A stretch of 18,674 nt of DNA from an uncultured Bacilli bacterium. GTDB taxonomy: Bacteria; Bacillota_I; Bacilli_A; RF39; UBA660. Location: the NCBI GenBank assembly GCA_934101865.1, contig CAKOSA010000016.1:1-18674 (forward strand), given 5' to 3'. Below the pieces are notes generated by a model that did not search any database, was not told the origin of the DNA, and saw only the letters and a list, made by a program, of their open reading frames with translations. A program made the translations under genes and the position numbers. This document shows, piece by piece, positions 1 through 5,778 of the stretch (the stretch's first letter is position 1; each line of letters begins with the position of its first letter).

Positions 1-104
1 TTTTTGGTGATTTTATATGTTAAAATTGGGTAAAATAAATCGAGAAAAAAAGTGTAAAATAATTCAAAAATCCACATGGAAAAAGCAAAGTACATTTATT
101 AAAT

Positions 105-114
105 GGGGGGGGGG
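105..114 (+). repeat. G10 homopolymer tract in surface-gene leader
   Basis: Ten consecutive G residues occur in DNA that is otherwise strongly AT-rich, about 120 bases upstream of the surface-protein start. An ATG at 103-105 runs into the tract, but with ten Gs it reaches a stop within a dozen codons. A frame without stops, but also without a start codon, crosses the same tract from 63 to 251. Such tracts are classic slipped-strand mispairing sites, so length variation is plausible; that it has a regulatory effect is inference. Confidence 0.6.
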
Positions 115-116
115 CA

Positions 117-150
117 GTACCGTCAGGTACATTAAGTAGCGGAGCTACTT
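117..150 (+). other. Two small perfect hairpins in the leader
   Basis: GTACC (117-121) pairs with GGTAC (126-130) around GTCA, and AAGTAGC (134-140) pairs with GCTACTT (144-150) around GGA. Together with the larger hairpin that follows, they make the stretch between the G tract and the gene almost continuously structured. This is seen directly in the sequence; the function is unknown. Confidence 0.5.
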
Positions 151-164
151 TATTAAATAGAGAA

Positions 165-215
165 GACTATAACACAAAAGAGTACGGGGGTACTCTAACT
201 TGTTATAGTCTTTTT
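165..215 (+). terminator. Nested hairpin plus U-run directly before the surface gene
   Basis: GACTATAACA (165-174) pairs perfectly with TGTTATAGTC (201-210), enclosing a second stem AGAGTAC (179-185) / GTACTCT (190-196). Five Ts (211-215) follow. This is an intrinsic-terminator shape. Only about 10 bases separate it from the Shine-Dalgarno of the next gene, too few for a promoter, so either the transcript reads through it (an attenuator-like leader) or the hairpin is part of the 5' UTR. No antiterminator pairing was recognised. Confidence 0.6.
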
Positions 216-234
216 ATATATAATGGAGGGGGTT

Positions 235-1794
235 ATGGATATGGAAGAAAGTAAGATGAGTAAAGGGAAAGAGATACTTACTATACTACTTCTTACAATG
301 GTTATTGCGACGGGAACTTTTGCTTGGATAGTATGGTCTAGTAAAGATAATACGAAAATGAACGTAACCATAGGGGAACTAGCGGATGTTAGTTTTAAGA
401 CCGGTAGTGATGTTAATATAGGTAACTTATCACCTAGTTTCTACTATGATGATGGTGCTTTAACAGAGTTTACGATAAGGAAGAAAAAGGGTCTTACTAC
501 GGAACTTAATACTAGTATATACTTAGATATAACGAGTATAGACGAAGAATTAAAAAATGATAGTTTTAAGTATGTACTTTTAAGTAGTAGTGACGGTAAT
601 ACTTATAATGAAGTAACTAATGGTAGTTTTAAAGATGCAAGTATAGGAAAGTTAAGTATAGTTATAGATAGCCCCTTAGCTGACAATAAGACTTATTATA
701 AGTTCTATATCTGGATAGACGGTAATAATGAAAATAATGAGACTATGCAGGGTAGGAGTATGAAAGCTAGTTTAAATGTAGAGGTATCTCCTCCAAAAGG
801 TGATGCTACTACTAAAATAGAGGCTTTGGATGATGGTACTACTGGTGATGAAGGAAGTGGAGTTTATAAGGTTAGTCATAGTGCTACCCCTAGTGGTAGT
901 AGTGCCACGGGTAGTGAAATAAAGGCTAGTGATGATTATAGATATTATGGGGCTAGTCCAAATAATTATATATGCTTAGATATGGAGGGCGGAAGTACTT
1001 GTCCGGATAAACATTTATATAGAATAATAGGAAGTATCTATGAAGAGAAAGAAAATACTAATAGAATAAAGGTAATAAAGGCGACGCCACTAACCGATGG
1101 AACAACAAAAGGTTTTAGTTGGGACTACACTTCAAGTGGTAGTTACAGTAATATATGGGCTACGGTTACTAGTGGAAATTATAGTAATAGTTTAAGTAGC
1201 GGTAGTCAGTTAATGAAACTTTTAAATAGTGGTTTATGGTGGAAGGGAACTAGCGGTAGCTATTATAATGATAGTACAACGGCCACAACAGTAAACTTTA
1301 CAAATTATAAATTAAGTGATAAGGCAAAGAGTTATATAAGTACGAGTAGATATTATTTAGGTGGGTATACTGCATCTAATGAAGTAATGACTAATCAATT
1401 TTATGCTTATGAGAGAGGAACTAATAGATATGGTTCTAACCCGCTTTACTGGGACGGGATGGTAGGACTTATGTATCCAAGTGACTATGGATATGCAGCT
1501 GGAAACACTTGTGTAACGGGAACGGACCCTTACAGTTATGATGGAGGATGTAAAAATAAGGATTGGTTATGGATGACCAATAGTAGTGATTATACTAATG
1601 GTTATGAGTGGCTAATGTCGCCGAATTCGGGCCGCTCCAACTATGCGTTCAACGTCGACTCGTCCGGCTTCGTCCTCCTCAACGGCCGCTACGTCCGCAA
1701 TACCTATTCGGTGCGCCCAGTCTTTTATCTCAGTTCTAGTGCAAGTATAGATGGGGGAGATGGAACTGAGACCAATCCCTATATTTTAAAATAG
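235..1794 (+). CDS. Secreted/anchored protein with C-type-lectin-like C-terminus, probable DGR target
   Basis: A 519-residue extracellular protein. The ATG at 223 lies within the GGAGGGGG ribosome-binding site, so 235 is the better start; 241 is also possible. A hydrophobic segment at about residues 14-33 (ILTILLLTMVIATGTFAWIV), after a lysine-bearing start, resembles SipW/TasA/camelysin-type signal sequences. Residues about 40-190 look like a beta-rich domain. A Thr/Gly/Ser-rich linker follows. The C-terminal part has the hallmarks NYICLD...TCP..HLYRIIGS, WDGMVGLMYPSDYGYA, WLWMTNS, EWLMSPNSG and RPVFYL, familiar from gut-bacterial lectin-fold DGR target proteins. Codons at 1618-1731 are GC-rich NNC codons, unlike the rest of the gene. 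It is monocistronic, between a structured leader and its own terminator. Secretion and the fold family are fairly certain; ligand binding or display is inferred from the family. Confidence 0.8.
   Translation: MDMEESKMSKGKEILTILLLTMVIATGTFAWIVWSSKDNTKMNVTIGELADVSFKTGSDVNIGNLSPSFYYDDGALTEFTIRKKKGLTTELNTSIYLDITSIDEELKNDSFKYVLLSSSDGNTYNEVTNGSFKDASIGKLSIVIDSPLADNKTYYKFYIWIDGNNENNETMQGRSMKASLNVEVSPPKGDATTKIEALDDGTTGDEGSGVYKVSHSATPSGSSATGSEIKASDDYRYYGASPNNYICLDMEGGSTCPDKHLYRIIGSIYEEKENTNRIKVIKATPLTDGTTKGFSWDYTSSGSYSNIWATVTSGNYSNSLSSGSQLMKLLNSGLWWKGTSGSYYNDSTTATTVNFTNYKLSDKAKSYISTSRYYLGGYTASNEVMTNQFYAYERGTNRYGSNPLYWDGMVGLMYPSDYGYAAGNTCVTGTDPYSYDGGCKNKDWLWMTNSSDYTNGYEWLMSPNSGRSNYAFNVDSSGFVLLNGRYVRNTYSVRPVFYLSSSASIDGGDGTETNPYILK
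1618..1731 (+). other. Probable DGR variable region
   Basis: Within an AT-rich gene, this block is about 60% GC with sharp edges: CTAATG before it and AGTTCTAGT after it. From GGC at 1630 to CGC at 1698, 20 of 23 codons end in C, and their first two positions vary freely (GGC, CGC, TCC, AAC, TTC, GTC, GAC, CTC, TAC). Adenine-specific mutagenesis of a template rich in AAC codons produces exactly this. It encodes residues 462-499, ending about 20 residues before the C-terminus, the usual place of a variable region. No template repeat or reverse transcriptase is in the window, so the machinery would have to be elsewhere. Confidence 0.7.
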
Positions 1795-1858
1795 AATACA
1801 TTTATATAATGTATAAAAAAGAATATTATTTAATGACTAATTATATTTAATATTATAG

Positions 1859-1934
1859 AAAGTATAAGTATATATTAATGGGTTTATTACTCTTTACTCT
1901 ATTAATAAGCTAATATATATCTTATACTTTTTTT
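1859..1934 (+). terminator. Terminator of the surface-protein gene
   Basis: A long AT-rich hairpin: AAAGTATAAG plus TATATATTA (1859-1877) pair with TAATATATA (1911-1919) and CTTATACTTT (1921-1930), leaving one bulged T at 1920. TTATTA (1884-1889) and TAATAA (1903-1908) form a nested inner stem. A run of seven Ts (1928-1934) follows. It sits 65 bases after the stop codon. Confidence 0.75.
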
Positions 1935-1943
1935 GATTTTAGT

Positions 1944-1954
1944 CCCCGATAGGG
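1944..1954 (+). repeat. Recurrent CCCCGATAGGG element, copy 1
   Basis: CCC and GGG can pair around a CGATA loop. The same 11-mer recurs exactly at 3077-3087, and variants occur at 5541-5551, 8066-8074 and 10412-10423, all between genes. In copies 1 and 2 it is preceded by TTTT plus three bases and followed, within 2-3 bases, by TTTT. This copy lies 29 bases upstream of the rpsL -35 box, so it is probably outside the rpsL transcript. The class is not recognised. Confidence 0.55.
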
Positions 1955-1983
1955 AAATTTTAATAAAAAATAGCAAAAAATGA

Positions 1984-2012
1984 TTGACATATTGGCGAAT
2001 TTTTGTTATATT
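1984..2012 (+). promoter_or_regulatory. Vegetative (SigA-type) promoter of rpsL-rpsG-fusA
   Basis: A consensus TTGACA at 1984-1989 is followed, after a 17-base spacer, by TATATT at 2007-2012. A TG dinucleotide at 2004-2005 forms an extended -10. This is the strongest promoter in the window, as expected for a ribosomal protein operon. Transcription should start near 2019. Confidence 0.85.
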
Positions 2013-2030
2013 AGTATCGTTCTTAATTTT

Positions 2031-2052
2031 AGGTTTTGCTTCGGCAGGACTT
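2031..2052 (+). promoter_or_regulatory. UUCG-capped leader hairpin before rpsL
   Basis: AGGTTTTGC (2031-2039) and GCAGGACTT (2044-2052) form nine pairs, including three G-U wobbles, closed by a TTCG tetraloop. It lies in the predicted rpsL 5' UTR, about 50 bases before the start. The position suits autogenous control by a ribosomal protein or mRNA stabilisation, but no specific binding motif was recognised. Confidence 0.5.
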
Positions 2053-2104
2053 ATCTTTAAAGGGAAAAAGAAACGCCAGGGTATGTGGAGAAAGGAGGAA
2101 GGAA

Positions 2105-2518
2105 ATGCCTACTATTAATCAGCTTACAAAAAAGAGAAGAGCAAAGAAAACTAGAAAGGCTAAATCACCAGCACTTTTAGTGGGAGTAAACAGTATTGCT
2201 AGGAAACAAACTAGTTTAAATTCACCACAAAAAAGAGGAGTATGTACTCGTGTTGGTACAATGACACCTAAAAAGCCAAACTCTGCACTTCGTAAATATG
2301 CTCGTGTTAGATTATCTAATGGAATGGAAGTTACTTGTTATATTCCAGGAATTGGACATAATCTACAAGAACATAGTGTTGTGTTAATTAGAGGAGGTCG
2401 TGTTAAGGACTTAATCGGTGTTAGGTATCATATTATTCGTGGTACTATGGATACTGCAGGTGTTCAAAATAGAATGCAAGGTCGTTCTAAGTATGGTGCT
2501 AAGAGACCTAAGAAGTAG
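2105..2518 (+). CDS. rpsL: 30S ribosomal protein S12
   Basis: S12 is a decoding-centre protein of the small ribosomal subunit. The start is ATG 2105, six bases after an AGGAGG site; upstream in-frame codons fall in the leader hairpin. The 137 residues match the family length. Visible motifs are PTINQLTKK at the N-terminus, NSPQKRGVCTRVGTMTPKKPNSALRK written here in two parts (NSPQKRGVCTRV, residues 39-50, and PKKPNSALRK, residues 55-64) with the streptomycin-region Lys, and the second loop GRVKDLIGVRYH (98-109). In that loop the nearly universal Pro of KDLPGVRYH is Ile104 (codon ATC), and the neighbouring Asp102, methylthiolated in E. coli, is kept. It is first gene of the str operon, 41 bases before rpsG. 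Confidence 0.97.
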   Translation: MPTINQLTKKRRAKKTRKAKSPALLVGVNSIARKQTSLNSPQKRGVCTRVGTMTPKKPNSALRKYARVRLSNGMEVTCYIPGIGHNLQEHSVVLIRGGRVKDLIGVRYHIIRGTMDTAGVQNRMQGRSKYGAKRPKK

Positions 2519-2559
2519 TGTTATATACTATAATAATATAGAAAGAAAGGAGGATACTA

Positions 2560-3027
2560 ATGAGAAAGAGACGTGCAGAAAAAAGAGATGTGCTTCCAGA
2601 TCCTATTTATAATTCTAAGGTTATTACTAAGTTAATTAATCAAATTATGAGAGATGGTAAAAAAGGCACAGCACAAAGAATTTTATATGATGCTTTTGAT
2701 ATCATTAAGGAAAAAACTGGCGAAGATGCTATGGATGTTTTCAACAGAGCAATGGATAATATCAAGCCTTTACTTGAAGTTAAGTCAAGAAGAGTTGGTG
2801 GAGCTAGTTATCAAGTACCTATCGAAGTTAAACCTGATCGTGCAAGAGCACTTGCATTTAGATGGCTTATTAATTATTCAAGACTTAGAGGTGGAAAGTC
2901 TATGGCTGAAAATCTAGCTAATGAGATTATTGATGCTTCTAATGGCGTTGGTGCTAGTGTTAAGAAGAAAGAAGATACTCATAAGATGGCTGAAGCTAAT
3001 AAGGCATTTGCTCACTTTAGATGGTAA
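2560..3027 (+). CDS. rpsG: 30S ribosomal protein S7
   Basis: S7 is the primary binder that nucleates assembly of the 30S head by contacting the 3' major domain of 16S rRNA, and it lines the E site. The 155 residues match the family (about 156). Visible are RKRRAEKRDVLPDP at the N-terminus, the SRRVGGASYQVPIEV beta-hairpin segment (about residues 76-90) and the conserved C-terminal helices ending KMAEANKAFAHFRW. A strong AAGGAGG site lies about seven bases before the ATG. It is co-transcribed with rpsL. Confidence 0.97.
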   Translation: MRKRRAEKRDVLPDPIYNSKVITKLINQIMRDGKKGTAQRILYDAFDIIKEKTGEDAMDVFNRAMDNIKPLLEVKSRRVGGASYQVPIEVKPDRARALAFRWLINYSRLRGGKSMAENLANEIIDASNGVGASVKKKEDTHKMAEANKAFAHFRW

Positions 3028-3059
3028 TATGTATTATTATCTTATCTTTATATTGTAGG

Positions 3060-3101
3060 TTTTCTCTTGTTTTGACCCCCGATAGGGCCTTTTAGAGAAA
3101 A
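3060..3101 (+). repeat. Recurrent CCCCGATAGGG element, copy 2, in a longer stem
   Basis: The 11-mer CCCCGATAGGG (3077-3087) is enclosed by an outer perfect stem TTTTCTCT (3060-3067) / AGAGAAAA (3094-3101). The result is a two-tier hairpin in the rpsG-fusA gap, ending 36 bases before the fusA start. Here it should be transcribed as part of the operon. It is not followed by a U-run, so it is not a standard terminator. It may be a processing or regulatory structure; the class is unknown. Confidence 0.55.
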
Positions 3102-3137
3102 TGAATATACAAAGAAACTAGAAGAAAGGAATTTAAT

Positions 3138-5213
3138 ATGGCTCGTAAAATTTCGTTACAAAATACGCGTAACATTGGAATTATGGCCCATATCGATGCA
3201 GGTAAAACGACTTGTACAGAAAGGGTTTTATACCATACTGGAAAGATACACAAGATTGGGGAAACTCACGATGGTGCATCTCAAATGGACTGGATGGAAC
3301 AAGAACAAGAACGTGGTATTACTATTACTAGTGCTGCTACTACTGCATATTGGAAGGGTTATAGATTTAATATTATTGATACTCCAGGGCACGTTGACTT
3401 CACTATTGAAGTGCAAAGAAGTCTTAGGGTATTAGATGGTGCTGTTTTATTACTTGATTCACAAGCTGGAGTTGAACCTCAAAGTGAAACAGTATGGAGA
3501 CAGGCTAATGAATATAAGGTACCTAGAATTATCTTTTCTAATAAGATGGATAAGATGGGTGCAGACTTTTATAGTAGTTTACAGAGTGTTAAGGATAGAC
3601 TTGGTGCTAAGACAGCTGCTATTGAACTTCCTATCGGAGCTGAAAATGAGTTTAGTGGAGTAATTGATTTGGTTACTATGAAGGCTTATCAGTACGATGG
3701 ATCTCAAGATGAAAATGCTGTTGAGATTGAAATTCCTGCTGACCTTAAGGATAAGGCAGAGGAATATAGAAATATTCTTATTGAAACAGCTGCTGACTAT
3801 GATGAAGAATTAATGATGAATTATTTAGATGGAGCAGAAATTACTGTAGACGCTCTTAAGAAGGCTATTAGAACTGGTGTTCTTCAAGCTGATTTCTTCC
3901 CATTTATGTGTGGAACGGCTTTGGGGAACAAGGGTATTAAGTTACTTCTTGATGCGGTAATAGATTATTTACCAGCTCCTACGGATATTGCTTCTATTGA
4001 ATGTACTGATGAAAGGGGTAATGAGGTTCTTAGACATCCTTCTGATAGTGAACCTTTCTGTGCTCTTGCATTTAAGGTTATGACAGACCCGTTTGTTGGT
4101 AAGCTTACATTTTTTAGGGTATATTCCGGAGTTTTAAAGAGTGGTAGTTATGTTATGAATTCTACTAAGGGTCAAAAAGAGAGAGTTGGTAGAATATTGC
4201 AAATGCACGCTAACCACAGAGAAGAGATTAGCGAGGTTTATGCTGGTGATATAGCTGCTGCTGTTGGTCTTAAAAATACGACAACGGCTGATACTTTATG
4301 CGATGAGAAGAAGATTGTTGTGCTTAAAGGTATGGAATTTCCAGAACCGGTTATTTCCCAAGCTGTTGAACCTAAGAGTAAAGCTGACCAAGATAAAATG
4401 GGACTTGCTCTTCAAAAACTTGCAGAGGAAGACCCTACATTTAGAATGAAGACGGATCACGAGACTGGTCAAACAGTTATTAGTGGTATGGGAGAACTTC
4501 ACTTAGACGTTCTTATTGATAGAATGAGAAGGGAATTTGGTGTTGAGGCCACAGTTGGTGCTCCACAAGTTGCTTATCGTGAGACTATTAAAAAGGCGGC
4601 TGAATGTGAAGGTAAGCATATTAAGCAATCTGGTGGTAGAGGTCAATATGGTCACGTTTGGATTAAGTTTGAACCTAATCCTGAAAAGGGATATGAGTTT
4701 GTTGATAATATCGTTGGTGGTGTTGTTCCTAGGGAATATATTTCTGTTGTTGATAAGGGACTTCAAGAGGCACTACAAACGGGTGTTTTAGCTGGATATC
4801 CTATGGTAGATGTTAAGGCTACTTTGTTTGATGGTTCATATCACGATGTGGACTCATCAGAAATGGCCTTTAAGATTGCGGCTAGTTTGGCTCTTAAAGA
4901 GGCTAAGAATAAGTGTAATCCTGTTCTTCTTGAACCTATAATGAAGGTTGTAGTTGTTAGTCCTGATGACTATACTGGTGCAGTTATGGGAGATATTACT
5001 TCAAGGAGAGGTAGACCGCTTGGTCAAGAATCAAGGGGTAACGCTATTGCGTTTATGGCAATGGTTCCACTTTCTGAGATGTTTGGTTATGCTACTAGTT
5101 TGCGTTCTAATACCCAAGGTAGAGGTACGTTTACTATGACACTTGACCACTACGAGGAAGTGCCTAAGAATATTGCGGAAGAAATTATTAAGAAAAATGG
5201 CGGAAATAACTAG
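3138..5213 (+). CDS. fusA: Translation elongation factor G
   Basis: EF-G is the GTPase that drives ribosomal translocation and, with RRF, ribosome recycling. It has 691 residues, the standard length, and starts at ATG 3138 behind a GAAAGGA site. G motifs are AHIDAGKTT (17-25), RGIT (59-62, the switch I Thr), DTPGH (81-85) and NKMD (135-138). Domain II (KLTFFRVYSG), domain III (MGELHLDVLIDRMRREF), domain IV (SGGRGQYGHVW) and domain V (YATSLRSNTQGRGTFTM) follow in order. It is third in the str operon; the stop codon lies inside a 13-bp tandem duplication. Nothing is missing. Confidence 0.98.
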   Translation: MARKISLQNTRNIGIMAHIDAGKTTCTERVLYHTGKIHKIGETHDGASQMDWMEQEQERGITITSAATTAYWKGYRFNIIDTPGHVDFTIEVQRSLRVLDGAVLLLDSQAGVEPQSETVWRQANEYKVPRIIFSNKMDKMGADFYSSLQSVKDRLGAKTAAIELPIGAENEFSGVIDLVTMKAYQYDGSQDENAVEIEIPADLKDKAEEYRNILIETAADYDEELMMNYLDGAEITVDALKKAIRTGVLQADFFPFMCGTALGNKGIKLLLDAVIDYLPAPTDIASIECTDERGNEVLRHPSDSEPFCALAFKVMTDPFVGKLTFFRVYSGVLKSGSYVMNSTKGQKERVGRILQMHANHREEISEVYAGDIAAAVGLKNTTTADTLCDEKKIVVLKGMEFPEPVISQAVEPKSKADQDKMGLALQKLAEEDPTFRMKTDHETGQTVISGMGELHLDVLIDRMRREFGVEATVGAPQVAYRETIKKAAECEGKHIKQSGGRGQYGHVWIKFEPNPEKGYEFVDNIVGGVVPREYISVVDKGLQEALQTGVLAGYPMVDVKATLFDGSYHDVDSSEMAFKIAASLALKEAKNKCNPVLLEPIMKVVVVSPDDYTGAVMGDITSRRGRPLGQESRGNAIAFMAMVPLSEMFGYATSLRSNTQGRGTFTMTLDHYEEVPKNIAEEIIKKNGGNN

Positions 5214-5232
5214 TATAAATAACTAGTATAAA
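5207..5232 (+). repeat. Perfect 13-bp tandem duplication over the fusA stop
   Basis: TAACTAGTATAAA occurs twice head to tail (5207-5219, 5220-5232). The first copy contains the fusA stop codon TAG (5211-5213). Looser TTAGTATG and TTAGCATAAA echoes follow directly. It looks like a small replication-slippage duplication. Confidence 0.7.
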
Positions 5233-5491
5233 AGTTAGTATGGTTAGCATAAAATGAATTAATGTAGTTGTATATTGTGTGATATAACTATATGAAATAG
5301 CACGACTAATTAAAGTATATGACTAATATAAAAAAGGCTAACGTAGAATAATTAATAAATTGGATATATCTAATATACACAATGGGTGTAATATGAATGA
5401 TATTTTGTTTAGTTAAGATATGTTGGGAAGGGAATTTGTACTGTATATTTAATAATATATGTAATATGTGTTGTTAAAATAGGAGATGGAG

Positions 5492-5548
5492 ATGGGGAAA
5501 CTGTTAAAGTCTTCTGTGCAGGTTGTTCTAATTTCCCCGCCCCCATAG
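5492..5548 (+). CDS. Possible 18-codon leader peptide ending in three prolines
   Basis: ATG 5492 stands six bases after AGGAG (5481-5485) and opens an 18-codon frame, MGKLLKSSVQVVLISPPP, stopping at TAG 5546-5548. The Pro codons are CCG, CCC and CCA, directly before the stop. Poly-proline before a stop is a known ribosome-stalling context relieved by EF-P. GGGGAAA (5494-5500) inside the ORF can pair with TTTCCCC (5532-5538), and the stop lies in CCCCATAGGGG (5541-5551), so translation would alter the folding. No U-run follows and tuf has its own promoter downstream. It may be chance: coding status rests on a good RBS and the ending only. Confidence 0.3.
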   Translation: MGKLLKSSVQVVLISPPP

Positions 5549-5551
5549 GGG
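5541..5551 (+). repeat. CCCCATAGGGG element, copy 3
   Basis: A perfect CCCC / GGGG stem around ATA, a variant of the CCCCGATAGGG element. It lies 162 bases upstream of the tuf -35 box. A second run CCCC (5535-5538) and GGGG (5494-5497) allow alternative pairings. Confidence 0.5.
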
Positions 5552-5712
5552 ATGGTTGTAAAGATTAAGTAAACTGTGTTAATTATTTTGAAATTTTGGT
5601 CATTTTTCGAGTAAAGGGATATTTTAATTCTTTAATTTTAAAAATACGTATTTGAAATGAATGAGTATTTACGTTTAGAATTGAGATATTTTAAAAATTA
5701 CTTAAAAAAGGC

Positions 5713-5740
5713 TTGCAATATTTTAAATATTTGATACAAT
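5713..5740 (+). promoter_or_regulatory. Promoter of tuf
   Basis: TTGCAA (5713-5718), a 16-base spacer and TACAAT (5735-5740), with TG at 5732-5733 giving an extended -10. Transcription should start near 5747, about 30 bases before the start codon. It shows that tuf can be expressed apart from rpsL-rpsG-fusA. Confidence 0.8.
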
Positions 5741-5778
5741 ATATAATGTATATTGTTAAAGAAAGAGAGGAAAAGAAA

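Larger units (their letters stand above)
5233..5712. other. Long fusA-tuf gap: no clear gene
   Basis: About 565 bases separate fusA from tuf. There is no convincing terminator after fusA. Visible items are a TACAC-AATGG-GTGTA hairpin near 5375-5392, a short ORF with a good Shine-Dalgarno (5492-5548), a C/G-rich structured patch (5494-5551) and a perfect palindrome AAATACGTATTT at 5642-5653. The last 130 bases before the tuf promoter are very AT-rich and could act as an UP element. Confidence 0.5.

Noticed and set aside
63..251. Open frame running through the G10 tract into the surface gene
   Set aside because: It has no start codon in frame and no recognisable protein; it overlaps the terminator hairpin and the ribosome-binding site.
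1618..1731. Recent horizontal transfer of a GC-rich gene fragment as explanation for the GC block
   Set aside because: The reading frame and domain are uninterrupted and the GC excess is concentrated in NNC codons, which template mutagenesis explains better; it is not fully excluded.
1914..1952. Possible leader peptides ending Pro-Arg-stop at the CCCCGATAGGG elements (also at 3059-3085 and 10411-10420)
   Set aside because: Each reads CCN-CGA-TAG, but the frames in front have no start codon or ribosome-binding site before the next upstream stop, so a DNA or RNA motif explains the similarity better.
2036..2104. N-terminal extension of S12
   Set aside because: It lies in the leader hairpin; the standard MPTINQL start at 2105 has a strong AGGAGG site.
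3228..3416. Minus-strand open frames within fusA, tuf, era and the acidic-protein gene
   Set aside because: They are antisense shadows of strong coding genes, with no ribosome-binding sites or recognisable products.
5713..5778. N-terminal extension of EF-Tu
   Set aside because: It begins at the -35 box and spans the promoter; MAKAKF at 5779 is the family start.
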